A stretch of 64,000 nucleotides of DNA from Flavobacterium defluvii (lineage in GTDB: Bacteria > Bacteroidota > Bacteroidia > Flavobacteriales > Flavobacteriaceae), in contig NZ_FQWC01000006.1 of the NCBI RefSeq assembly GCF_900129555.1, positions 1-64,000 on the forward strand, given 5' to 3'. Made by a program: the position numbers and the translations under genes. The notes below the pieces were generated by a model. It was given only the letters and a program-made list of their open reading frames with translations. It was not told the DNA's origin and made no database searches. Of this stretch, positions 18,765-27,063 are shown in pieces. The stretch's first letter is position 1, and every line of letters starts with the position of its first letter.

Positions 18765-19007
18765 ATGAGCTTTATATATTTTTTACTTATTGGTGCAATT
18801 TCCGGCTGGCTTGCCGGTCAAATCTGGAAAGGTGCAGGTTTTGGATTAATTGGTAACATTATCGTTGGAATTCTTGGCGGTATCTTTGGCGGATGGTTAG
18901 CCGCTAAATTAGGAATTGGCGGCGGCGGACTTTTATGGCAGATCATTATTGCCGTAGGAGGTGCATGGATTTTATTATTCCTTATTAGTTTGATTAAGAA
19001 AGCATAA
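18765..19007 (+). CDS. GlsB/YeaQ/YmgE-family stress membrane protein
   Basis: 80 residues, three hydrophobic Gly-rich segments (GAISGWLAGQIWKG, GLIGNIIVGILGGIFGGWLAAKLGIG, IIIAVGGAWILLFLISLI), the signature of the transglycosylase-associated/GlsB family induced by stress in other bacteria. Its biochemical role is unknown. It ends before a hairpin terminator at 19032. Confidence 0.88.
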   Translation: MSFIYFLLIGAISGWLAGQIWKGAGFGLIGNIIVGILGGIFGGWLAAKLGIGGGGLLWQIIIAVGGAWILLFLISLIKKA

Positions 19008-19031
19008 AAATATTTTGCCAATTTTAAAATT

Positions 19032-19073
19032 TAAAGAGAAAATCAAATATATTTATATTTAGGTTTTCTCTTT
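19032..19073 (+). terminator. Terminator after the aqpZ/GlsB-type genes
   Basis: AAAGAGAAAA near 19033 pairs with TTTTCTCTTT at 19063-19072 across an AT-rich loop, then a T-rich tail. Confidence 0.65.
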
Positions 19074-19128
19074 TTCTTTAGATAAAATCGAAAAAAGAGA
19101 ATTCATTTCAACTCAAATCTAATAGATT

Positions 19129-19965
19129 ATGAACGAAATTATTTCTTACTTCAGTACGATTCCGTCTTCTCACCGGAGTTTAATTTTAGTGGGAGGAATT
19201 ACTCTTTTCTGGGTAATCGAGAATACTTTCCCTCTATTTCAAATGCAGTATCGAAAATGGCATCACGCCGGAATCAATATTTTCTTTACCATTACGACCA
19301 TTATTGTCAATTTTATTCTGGCTTTTATTTTGATAAAAACTGCGAGCTGGACAACTGAAAATAATTTCGGAATCCTGCAGTGGCTTCCGGAGATTCCAGT
19401 TTGGCTTTACACCATCATCGGATTACTTTTACTCGATTTAATTGGTGCTTATTTAGTTCATTTTGTAGAACATAAAGTAAAGTTTTTGTGGCGTTTTCAC
19501 ATTATTCACCATACCGATACATGGATTGATACGACAACGGCAAACAGGCATCATCCGGGCGAAAGTGTAATTAGGTTTATATTTACAACACTTGGCGTTT
19601 TGATAGTAGGAAGCCCTATGTGGATGGTTTTTCTATATCAATCGCTATCTGTGATTTTTTCACAATTTAATCACGCAAATATTTCCCTACCAAATAAACT
19701 AGATGTATTGCTAAGTTATTTTATTGTTTCTCCAAACATGCACAAGGTACATCATCATTATGTACTTCCATATACAGACAGCAATTATGGTAATATATTT
19801 TCTGTTTGGGATCGCATTTTTGGAACTTTTACTTCGCTGCCAAAAGATCAGCTGATTTATGGCGTAGATACACATATGCTTCCCGAAGAAAACAATAAAT
19901 TAAAAAATTTGCTGCAAATTCCGTTTCAAAAATCAAGATCTGCAAAAAACACCAAAAATCAATAA
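19129..19965 (+). CDS. Sterol desaturase/fatty acid hydroxylase superfamily protein
   Basis: 278 residues, about four to five membrane helices. The eight-histidine di-iron motifs are all present: HFVEH (111-115), HIIHH (124-128), NRHH (139-142) and HKVHHH (205-210). Family members are membrane oxygenases that hydroxylate or desaturate lipids or carotenoids. The actual substrate is unknown, since no lipid gene is adjacent. It has its own upstream gap and appears monocistronic. Confidence 0.88.
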   Translation: MNEIISYFSTIPSSHRSLILVGGITLFWVIENTFPLFQMQYRKWHHAGINIFFTITTIIVNFILAFILIKTASWTTENNFGILQWLPEIPVWLYTIIGLLLLDLIGAYLVHFVEHKVKFLWRFHIIHHTDTWIDTTTANRHHPGESVIRFIFTTLGVLIVGSPMWMVFLYQSLSVIFSQFNHANISLPNKLDVLLSYFIVSPNMHKVHHHYVLPYTDSNYGNIFSVWDRIFGTFTSLPKDQLIYGVDTHMLPEENNKLKNLLQIPFQKSRSAKNTKNQ

Positions 19966-20077
19966 AAAAAATATAGCCAGACAGAACAACTAATTATTTT
20001 TTTTATTAATATTGATATATAAAATGAAAATCAATCTATTAATCATTAACCCTCTATTTTGAATTAATTTTCACGAG

Positions 20078-20356
20078 ATGAAAAAGAGTAACCGCAAAGA
20101 GTTGAATTGGGAACAAACGGAAAGACTAGTTTCGTTAGCCTTAGAAGAAAGAAATCCATTTGAAATTATAAAAAAAGAATTTGGATTGGCAGAAAAAGAA
20201 GTTCTTGAAATCATGAAAAAGAAAATGCCTCTTGAAAAATTTGAGATGTGGAAAAAGAAGGCTATTGCAAATAAACCTAAACCTAAACCAATTAAAATTG
20301 ATGATTTTGACGAAGACCTTGATGGAAAATATTATATAAAAAATAAATTAGACTAA
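20078..20356 (+). CDS. DUF2805/TIGR03643-type small protein
   Basis: 92 residues, charged and soluble. The order LNWEQTERLVSLALEERNPFEIIKKEFGLAEKEV followed by a Lys/Pro-rich stretch fits the DUF2805 (TIGR03643) family, as I remember it. The helical first half looks like a helix-turn-helix variant. Function unknown. It ends just before a strong terminator. Confidence 0.8.
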   Translation: MKKSNRKELNWEQTERLVSLALEERNPFEIIKKEFGLAEKEVLEIMKKKMPLEKFEMWKKKAIANKPKPKPIKIDDFDEDLDGKYYIKNKLD

Positions 20357-20363
20357 GATCGAG

Positions 20364-20389
20364 ACTCCTGATTTTCAGGAGTTTTTTTT
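20364..20389 (+). terminator. Terminator of the DUF2805 gene
   Basis: ACTCCTGATTTTCAGGAGT hairpin plus eight T residues, 8 bp after the stop. Confidence 0.92.
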
Positions 20390-20456
20390 ATATTTTTAAA
20401 TTATTGTAACTTTTTTGTGATTTTTAAGTCAAATACATATAACTAAACAATATCAA

Positions 20457-22313
20457 ATGAAAAAAATACTTTACACCTTAGCTCTTGCAGTTACGTTTTG
20501 GAGCTGTAAAACGGGTAGTTCTTCAGTTTCTGAAAAAAATGTCGTAGACGTTAACATTAATCTTGTTGATGTAAAAGACGATAAGGTCCTGGTTACAGTA
20601 ACACCTCCGCCAATTAAAACAGATGAAATCATCTACAGTATTCCAAAAACGGTTCCCGGAACATATTCTACTGATAACTACGGAAAATATTCGGAGGATT
20701 TTAAAGCTTATGATGCTAAAGGAAATGCTTTAACTGTAAACAGACTTGGCGATAATTCATGGTCAATTTCTAATGCTAAAGCGTTAAAAAAGATCACTTA
20801 TTTAGTTAATGATACTTTTGACACTGAAAAAGGAACTGGTTTTGGTAATGATGATGTTTTCTCACCTGCAGGAACAAATATTAAAGCCGGAGAAAATTTC
20901 CTTGTAAATACACATGGTTTTGTTGGGTATTTTCAGGACAAATTAGAAGTTCCATACAAAGTTACGATTACACATCCTGAAACACTTTGGGGAGCAACTT
21001 CTATGACAGACGAAGACGCAAGCAAAACAAGCGATGTTTTTACAACGTCTCGTTACGCTGTTTTAGTTGAAAACCCAATTATGTATTCTAAACCGGATTA
21101 TACTACTTTCAACGTAAACGGAATGGATATTTTAATTGCTGTTTATTCTCCAACAGGAAAATTTACTGCAGAAAGCATTACGCCGGAAATGAAAACAATG
21201 ATGACGGCTCAAAAAAACTTTTTAGGCAAAGTAAATTCTAATAAAAAATATACTGTTTTATTGTACTTGTCAAGCATGGCAAAAGACGATGCACACGGAT
21301 TTGGAGCTCTTGAACACCCAACTGCTACAACAGTTGTTCTTCCGGAATCTATGCCAAAAGAAAGACTGGTAGAATCAATGAAAGATGTTGTTTCTCATGA
21401 GTTTTTTCACATTGTAACGCCATTGACAGTTCACTCAAAAGAAATTCAGTATTTTGATTACAATGCGCCATTGATGTCTGAACATTTATGGATGTACGAA
21501 GGTGTAACTGAATACTTTGCTAATCTTTTCCAGATTAACCAAGGTTTAATTAACGAAGAAGAATTTTATACCCGTATTGCTGAAAAAATTGAACAGTCTA
21601 AAAAATTAGACGATACAATGTCATTTACTGTAATGAGTAAAAATGTATTGGAGCAGCCTTATAAAGATCAATACTTAAATGTATACCAAAAAGGTGCTTT
21701 AATTGGAATGTGTGTTGATATTATCATTAGAGAAAAAAGCAACGGAGAGAGAGGAATTCTTGATTTAATGCACAAATTATCATTAGAATATGGTGTTGAA
21801 AAACCATTTAACGATAATGAATTATTTGCTAAAATTACGCAATTAACGTATCCGGAAGTTGGAGATTTCTTAAACAAATATGTAGCAGGAACAACTCCAA
21901 TTCCTTACGATTTTTATTTAGCTAAAGTGGGTGTTACAAAATCTACTGAAAAGAAAGCGGGTGCAGTTTTCATTAAAGGACAAACGCCTTACATTAAAGT
22001 TGATAAACAAACCAAAGAAATTTCTGTTCGCCCTGAGATTGAATTAAACGATTTCTTCAAAAACTTAAATTTAAAAGCAGGCGATATCATTGTATCTGTT
22101 AACGATAAAGCCTATTCTTTAGATAACATTTATGAGCTTATTGGTCAAAGTGAAAACTGGAAAGAAAATGATCCAATTACTTTAAAAATAAAACGTGACG
22201 GTAAAGAACAAACTATCAAAGGAACTGTAAAATTACCATTTGAAGAAACTGAAACTTTTAAAGCTACTGACGCTTCAAAAGAAAAACTTAGAAATGCATG
22301 GTTAAAAGGATAA
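20457..22313 (+). CDS. M61-family (glycyl aminopeptidase-like) metallopeptidase with PDZ domain, lipoprotein
   Basis: 618 residues. The lipoprotein-like signal has Cys17 (VTFWSC). The beta-sandwich N-domain is followed by a thermolysin-like domain with zinc motif HEFFH at about 314-318 and a downstream Glu in MYEGVTEYFA. A PDZ domain lies at about 520-600 (GDIIVSVNDKAYSLDNIYELI). Family M61 members cleave N-terminal residues, preferring Gly/Ala in characterised cases. Likely anchored facing the periplasm. Monocistronic, with a terminator 19 bp downstream. Confidence 0.9.
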   Translation: MKKILYTLALAVTFWSCKTGSSSVSEKNVVDVNINLVDVKDDKVLVTVTPPPIKTDEIIYSIPKTVPGTYSTDNYGKYSEDFKAYDAKGNALTVNRLGDNSWSISNAKALKKITYLVNDTFDTEKGTGFGNDDVFSPAGTNIKAGENFLVNTHGFVGYFQDKLEVPYKVTITHPETLWGATSMTDEDASKTSDVFTTSRYAVLVENPIMYSKPDYTTFNVNGMDILIAVYSPTGKFTAESITPEMKTMMTAQKNFLGKVNSNKKYTVLLYLSSMAKDDAHGFGALEHPTATTVVLPESMPKERLVESMKDVVSHEFFHIVTPLTVHSKEIQYFDYNAPLMSEHLWMYEGVTEYFANLFQINQGLINEEEFYTRIAEKIEQSKKLDDTMSFTVMSKNVLEQPYKDQYLNVYQKGALIGMCVDIIIREKSNGERGILDLMHKLSLEYGVEKPFNDNELFAKITQLTYPEVGDFLNKYVAGTTPIPYDFYLAKVGVTKSTEKKAGAVFIKGQTPYIKVDKQTKEISVRPEIELNDFFKNLNLKAGDIIVSVNDKAYSLDNIYELIGQSENWKENDPITLKIKRDGKEQTIKGTVKLPFEETETFKATDASKEKLRNAWLKG

Positions 22314-22332
22314 TCTTTTAATTATAATCATA

Positions 22333-22364
22333 AAAAAAACCGACAAGTGATTGTCGGTTTTTTT
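22333..22364 (+). terminator. Terminator of the M61 peptidase gene
   Basis: AAAACCGACAAGTGATTGTCGGTTTTTTT forms a stem of about 10 bp with a T-tail; the A-run upstream makes it potentially bidirectional. Confidence 0.92.
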
Positions 22365-22377
22365 ATTCTTTATGTTT

Positions 22378-22452
22378 GTCAGGCTGAGCGAAGTCGAAGT
22401 CCACTCAAGTCAAATCGACAATGCTAAGGGCTTCGACTTAGCGCAGCCTGCA
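22378..22452. repeat. CTTCGACTTCGCTCAG-type dispersed inverted repeat
   Basis: GTCAGGCTGAGCGAAGTCGAAG (in pieces, 22378-22399) pairs with GGCTTCGACTTAGCGCAGCC (22429-22448). The same element recurs at 23038-23102 and as a half copy at 26995-27018. Confidence 0.8.
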
Positions 22453-22476
22453 ATATTGTGTTTAAGATTCTAGTCC

Positions 22477-22920
22477 TTATTTCTTAACCGGAAACTTCCA
22501 GTCAAACTCATCTTTATTATTAATAATCGCTCCGATTTCGAATTTTACAACCTCATCAAATTCAGTTTGAAGGATAAACCAATTATCTTCGTTGAAGTAA
22601 TTTTCAAAAGTATCAAAAGTTTCCTGATTGTATTTTGTAATTCCCTTTGCAGCAAAATCTTTCTTTACATCAGCAATTTTTCTTCCGATTATTTTGAAAC
22701 CAAAAACTTCTAAATCAGCACTAGAAGCTACTAGATAACCCAATTTTAAATCTTCTTCTTCATAAAAAGTCAATCTGATTTTGTGTTTATTATAAACAAA
22801 AATCACATTATCATCTTCGTCTTTATAGTTTTTATCAGGTTTCCCAAAAACAGCTGTAACATCGTTCTGCTTCATTCCGAAAAGCAGTTTATCAATTCCT
22901 GATTTTAAATTTATTTTCAT
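22477..22920 (-). CDS. Hypothetical soluble protein
   Basis: 147 residues, no signal peptide. It begins MKINLKSGIDKLLFGMKQNDVTAVFGKPDK, a pattern seen in SmpA/BamE-like or DUF-type proteins where a substrate-limited loop (G-x-x-Q/K-x-x-V-x-x-x-F/L-G-x-P) precedes beta strands. The motif FGMKQNDVTAVFGKPD is the only clue. Probably cytoplasmic; function unknown. It sits between two dispersed repeats. Confidence 0.7.
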   Translation of the reverse strand: MKINLKSGIDKLLFGMKQNDVTAVFGKPDKNYKDEDDNVIFVYNKHKIRLTFYEEEDLKLGYLVASSADLEVFGFKIIGRKIADVKKDFAAKGITKYNQETFDTFENYFNEDNWFILQTEFDEVVKFEIGAIINNKDEFDWKFPVKK

Positions 22921-23037
22921 ATTTGATTTTCTTTATTTGAAGTGCAAATTTCGGGAAGTTTTTTATTGTTCCGCCACGAATTCACGAATTTTCTCAAATT
23001 TAATTTTTTTCTTTTGTTCGGCTAAATTACCCTTTCT

Positions 23038-23102
23038 GTCAGGCTGAGCGAAGTCGAAGCTCTTTTCTTCGTAAAAGCCCTTCGACTTCGCTCAGGGTGA
23101 CA
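23038..23102. repeat. CTTCGACTTCGCTCAG-type dispersed inverted repeat
   Basis: GTCAGGCTGAGCGAAGTC at 23038 and GACTTCGCTCAGGGTGAC at 23085-23102 are near-perfect arms around a 30-bp loop. It lies downstream of the GH92 stop. A CACGAATTCACGAATTT fragment precedes it at 22976. Confidence 0.85.
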
Positions 23103-23158
23103 TTAGATTAACAAAAACCAGTGTAAGCCCACTTCACCAGTAAAATCCGTGGTTCATC

Positions 23159-25498
23159 TTAATTTTGATAATTCTTTTTATTCGGTTTTGCGCACATGTA
23201 AAAAGTAATTTTTCCTCCATTTATAACATCAGCATGTTTTAAGAAAGGTTTGGTAAGTTCTTTTCCATTCAATAAAACCTTACTCACAAATACATTTTTA
23301 TCTGATTGATTTACAGTTTCAACTTCGAAGATTTTTCCATTTTCTAAATTGAAAATTCCTTTTTTAACCAATGGACTTCCTAATGCATATTCATCAGACC
23401 CCGGCGCAACGGGATAAAATCCTAAACTGCTAAAAATATACCAGGCACTCATTTGTCCGAAATCGTCATTTCCTCCTAAACCGTCTGCCCCATTTCGATA
23501 CATTTTTTTAAGAATCATTCGGATTTTATCCTGTGATTTCCATGGTGAATCTGTCCAGTTATACAAATACACAACATGATGAGAAGGTTCGTTTCCGTGA
23601 ACATAATTTCCGATAATTCCGTCTCTAGTAATATCTTCTGTGTTTTCGAAGTATTTATCCGGCAAGTGCATGTTGAATAACGAATCTAAACGAATTTTAA
23701 ATTTCTCGTTTCCGCCCATCATTTTAATCATATCGGCAGGATCTTGCGGAACGTACAAACTATAGTTCCAAGAATTTCCTTCGATAAATCCTTGTCCGTG
23801 TGTATCAAGCGGATCGAACTCTTTTTTGAAAGTTCCGTCGTTTAATTTCGGACGCATAAATCCTGTTTTCTCGTCGTAAACATTTTTATAATTCTTCGAT
23901 CTTTCAATGAATTCATTATAAATATCTGTTTTACCTAATTTCTTAGCCGCCTGTGCAATCGCCCAGTCATCATAAGCATATTCTAAAGTTTTAGAAACCG
24001 ACGAACCGTTTTTATCTTCGGGAACATATCCTTTTTTCATATAATATTCCAATCCGTCGAAATAGGGAACTTTTGCCGTATTTACACAAGCCTGAAGTGC
24101 TTTTTCAGCATCAAAATTTACATTTCCTTTTACAATCGCATCGGCAATTACAGAAACAGAATGATACCCAATCATACACCAATTTTCATTCGCATAATGC
24201 GACCAGATTGGCAGCATTTTATGAACGCTTTGATCAGAATGTGCCAGCATTGAGCTTATCATATCGGCATTTCGGGAAGGCTGTACAATGTTGAATAACG
24301 GATGTAAGGCTCTATAAGTATCCCAAAGTGAATAACTTGTGTAATTTTTAAAACTTTCGGCTTTGTGAACGTTCATATCCAGCCCTTTATAATTTCCATC
24401 AAGATCCATATATTCGGTAGGTCCTAAAAAGGCATGGTACATTGCGGTATAAAAGTTAACTAAATCTTCTTTTTGAATGGTTTCAATCTGAATTTTATTC
24501 AGTTCTTTATTCCAAACTTCCTGACTTTGTTTTTTTACGCGTTCAAAATCCCAATCCGGAATTTCTTTTTTCATATTTTCTAAAGCTCCTGCTGAACTTA
24601 CAGGAGAAAGAGCCATTTTTATTTTGATTTTTTCACCTTCGTTTGTATCAAAATCAAAAAACAATTTTAGGTTTTGTCCTGCCATTTCAGGAAAATTTTT
24701 CGTTTGATCAAATCTTCCCCAAAAACCTCTGTAAACACTTTTTTCAAGTGCCGCTTGTCCGTAACTTTTTATTGGTTTACTAAAAGACATTGCAAAATAA
24801 ACGGTTCTGGTTCTTGCCCAGCCGTTTGTCTGGCGATAACCTGTTACTAGAGTATCGTTTTCTACTCTTACAAAAGTCCAGACATTTTTTTTATCGTAAT
24901 TGTAAATTCCTGAAGTTAAATCGAGAATAATATGTGCTTCATCTGATTTTGGAAAAGTATATTGATGCATTCCTACTCTGGTGGTTGCGGTCAATTCTGC
25001 TTTAATATTATGATCTTCAAGTAGTACGCTGTAATAAGCAGGTTCTGCTTTTTCCGTCGAATGCGAAAATGCCGACCTGTAACCTGATAATGGTTTTGAA
25101 GCAACTCCGGGATTTAACTGCAGTTTTCCCGTTGTAGGCATAATTAGAAAATCTCCTAAATCAGAATGTCCAGTTCCGCTAAAATGTGTGTGACTGAAAC
25201 CTACAATTGTTTTATCTTCATATTGATATCCTGCACAATATTTATAAACTTCGCCATTGTATTTTCCGTTTAAACCGTATGCAATGGTATCAGTTTCCGG
25301 ACTTAATTGCACGCTTCCAAATGGCACTGTTGCTCCCGGATAAGTGTGTCCCATTTTTGCTGTTCCAATCATTGGATCAACATATTGGATTAGATTTTTA
25401 AAATTATTTTCTTTTTTCTGGGCATTTATCTTTGCTGTAAAAGCAAACATCAAAACTCCTAAAGCTGTAATTAATGTAGGTTTTTGTAAAATATTCAT
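23159..25498 (-). CDS. GH92-family alpha-mannosidase, secreted
   Basis: 779 residues. A signal peptide (1-26, ending INAQ) indicates export. Calcium-dependent GH92 enzymes remove alpha-1,2/1,3-linked mannose from glycans. Family landmarks are YVDPMIGTAKMGHTYPGATVPFG at the N-terminus, GFSHTHFSGTGHSDLGD, SLWDTYRALHPL, FIEGNSWNYS (catalytic-region Glu) and GNDDFGQMSAWYIFSSLGFYPV (Asp pair). No SusC/SusD genes lie nearby, so it is not in a typical polysaccharide utilisation locus. Linkage preference cannot be judged. Confidence 0.95.
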   Translation of the reverse strand: MNILQKPTLITALGVLMFAFTAKINAQKKENNFKNLIQYVDPMIGTAKMGHTYPGATVPFGSVQLSPETDTIAYGLNGKYNGEVYKYCAGYQYEDKTIVGFSHTHFSGTGHSDLGDFLIMPTTGKLQLNPGVASKPLSGYRSAFSHSTEKAEPAYYSVLLEDHNIKAELTATTRVGMHQYTFPKSDEAHIILDLTSGIYNYDKKNVWTFVRVENDTLVTGYRQTNGWARTRTVYFAMSFSKPIKSYGQAALEKSVYRGFWGRFDQTKNFPEMAGQNLKLFFDFDTNEGEKIKIKMALSPVSSAGALENMKKEIPDWDFERVKKQSQEVWNKELNKIQIETIQKEDLVNFYTAMYHAFLGPTEYMDLDGNYKGLDMNVHKAESFKNYTSYSLWDTYRALHPLFNIVQPSRNADMISSMLAHSDQSVHKMLPIWSHYANENWCMIGYHSVSVIADAIVKGNVNFDAEKALQACVNTAKVPYFDGLEYYMKKGYVPEDKNGSSVSKTLEYAYDDWAIAQAAKKLGKTDIYNEFIERSKNYKNVYDEKTGFMRPKLNDGTFKKEFDPLDTHGQGFIEGNSWNYSLYVPQDPADMIKMMGGNEKFKIRLDSLFNMHLPDKYFENTEDITRDGIIGNYVHGNEPSHHVVYLYNWTDSPWKSQDKIRMILKKMYRNGADGLGGNDDFGQMSAWYIFSSLGFYPVAPGSDEYALGSPLVKKGIFNLENGKIFEVETVNQSDKNVFVSKVLLNGKELTKPFLKHADVINGGKITFYMCAKPNKKNYQN

Positions 25499-25561
25499 CA
25501 GGTATTTTTCTGTAATTGTTTCGCTCAGAAAATTACGATAAAATATAATTTTAAACTAATA

Positions 25562-25612
25562 CCAACCGGATTAAAATCCGTCCTACAATATGGATTTTAA
25601 ACAGGATTGGAT
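25562..25612. repeat. REP-like element (CCGGATTAAAATCCG type)
   Basis: ACCGGATTAAAATCCGTCCTACAATAT is followed by ATGGATTTTAAACAGGATTGG, giving nested hairpins. The TCCTACAATAT part and the flanking hairpin resemble 51632-51660, so both belong to one dispersed family. Confidence 0.6.
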
Positions 25613-25626
25613 CTTACGGCTCTTTT

Positions 25627-26235
25627 TTAAAGTTTTTGCTTTAGATTTTCTTTTACTTCTTCAAACCATTCGTTTTGTAAGATACTTAAAACGATAGAAT
25701 CTCTACGAACATTTTCGTTACGTGTTGGCATGTTACTTCTCAAAACACCTTCGACTTTGCAGCCAATGCTTTTCATTGCCGCGATACTTCTTTCGTTATT
25801 ATTATCGGCACCAAATTCTACACGTTCCATTCCAAGGCTTTCAAAAGCAAATTGAAGTAATAAAAATTTGCAATGTTTGTTTAATCCTGTTCCTCTAAAA
25901 GCAGATCCGTACCAAGTATAACCTAATTGCAATGTTTTAAAATCAAGATTGATGTCGTAAAAACGGGTTGAACCAGCGTATTTTTGAGATTTTTTGTCGA
26001 AAACAATAAATGGAAATTCTTTTTGTTTATCTCTTTCTTTTATTGCCAGTTGAATATAGTTGATCAAATTGTCTTTTCCTTCTGCTCCAACCAAAGAATA
26101 TTTCCAGGTTTCTGGTTCGTTGATCGAAATTTCCAATAAATTTTCTACATCTGATTCCTGAAGTGGACGTAATAAAACGAAATCGTCTTCTAAAATTATG
26201 TTATCTGTGAAACTGAAATTTGATATTTGGTTCAT
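25627..26235 (-). CDS. GNAT-family N-acetyltransferase (RimJ/RimL-like)
   Basis: 202 residues. The start region DNIILEDDFVLLRPLQESDVENL, the acetyl-CoA-binding region (LQLGYTWYGSAFRGTGLNKHCKFLLLQFAFESLGMERVEFGADNNNERSIAAM, cited here only as landmark positions about 100-155) and a GxxxEG(V)LR end fit the Acetyltransf_3 group that acetylates ribosomal or other N-termini and small molecules. The substrate is unknown. It lies between a REP-like element and a 260-bp inverted-repeat composite. Confidence 0.88.
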   Translation of the reverse strand: MNQISNFSFTDNIILEDDFVLLRPLQESDVENLLEISINEPETWKYSLVGAEGKDNLINYIQLAIKERDKQKEFPFIVFDKKSQKYAGSTRFYDINLDFKTLQLGYTWYGSAFRGTGLNKHCKFLLLQFAFESLGMERVEFGADNNNERSIAAMKSIGCKVEGVLRSNMPTRNENVRRDSIVLSILQNEWFEEVKENLKQKL

Positions 26236-26280
26236 GTTTTTTTGGTTTTGATTAATTAAAATATCCCAGATAGTATATCG

Positions 26281-26540
26281 ATATAGTCCCTACGGGACAA
26301 ATAACAAACCTCAATATTTTTTTTCTACCGATATTTAATCTCTACGAGATATTTAATTTGAGTATATTATTCCGTTAGAAGTAAAACATCGGTAACAAAA
26401 AATAAACCTCAATAAAACTTTTTCTACCAATGTTTAATCTCTACCAAATATTTGATTTTGAATATCTTACTCCATCAGGAGTAAAATATCGGTAGCAAAA
26501 AAAATAATACGACAAAAAAAATGTCCCGTAGGGACTATAT
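26281..26540. repeat. 260-bp REP-like composite bounded by 19-bp perfect inverted repeats
   Basis: The outer arms 26281-26299 and 26522-26540 are exact reverse complements (core AGTCCCTACGGGACA). Inside are two tandem, diverged units, 26325-26394 and 26424-26494. Each starts CTACC(G/A)AT.TTTAATCTCTAC and ends GTAAAA(C/T)ATCGGTA, so each can also fold on itself. No ORF is present. It fills the whole gap between the GNAT gene and the next stop. This architecture fits REP/BIME-like elements mobilised by RAYT-type proteins; no such transposase is in the window. Confidence 0.82.
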
Positions 26541-26561
26541 TTTTCGCAAAATTTTACAAAA

Positions 26562-26918
26562 TCACTCACTCATTTCATCATAACGTTCCGGAACTTGCGG
26601 ATCGTAAAGCGGACATTTGAATTCTTCCATTATGTCTACTAATTTATTCATGGTTTTTCCTTCTGTTCCGTAGCAGTCAATTTTTATACTTTGCGAAGTC
26701 GTAATTACCTGAAATGCTCCTTTTCCTTTTGGATTCTTCCAGCTATTTTCATCGACTCTTTCCCAGTCAGAAAAAACAGAATTAATTCTGTTTACGATTA
26801 CTTCTATTTGAAGAACAGCCAAACCTTCTACTTCTTGTTTTTCTACAAGCGCTTCATAAACTTCCTGATTGTTCAGGTAAATTTCGTCCAGATATCTCCA
26901 AAAAAGTAATTCGTACAT
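26562..26918 (-). CDS. Hypothetical protein
   Basis: 118 residues, acidic, no signal peptide or membrane segment. It starts MYELLFWRYLDEIYLNNQEVYEALVE and has an alpha/beta layout with a central WERVDENSWKNPKGKGAFQV strand region. No family recognised. Single gene between repeats. Confidence 0.68.
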   Translation of the reverse strand: MYELLFWRYLDEIYLNNQEVYEALVEKQEVEGLAVLQIEVIVNRINSVFSDWERVDENSWKNPKGKGAFQVITTSQSIKIDCYGTEGKTMNKLVDIMEEFKCPLYDPQVPERYDEMSE

Positions 26919-26994
26919 ACTTAAATATTTTTAAACTATATAAGTAATATAAGAAAATATAAATTCTTTCTAATCGAAAGCTGCCATCAAAAAA

Positions 26995-27018
26995 GGCTTC
27001 GACTTCGCTCAGCCTGAC
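26995..27018. repeat. Half copy of the CTTCGACTTCGCTCAG repeat
   Basis: GGCTTCGACTTCGCTCAGCC followed by TGAC, a single arm, lies in the gap after the purM stop. Confidence 0.7.
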
Positions 27019-27063
27019 AATCTAAATTAAAATGAACTTATATCCCTTATATGGTTATTTTTT

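Noticed and set aside
23159..25498. GH92 gene as part of a polysaccharide utilisation locus
   Set aside because: No SusC/SusD pair, sulfatase or other glycosidase is adjacent.
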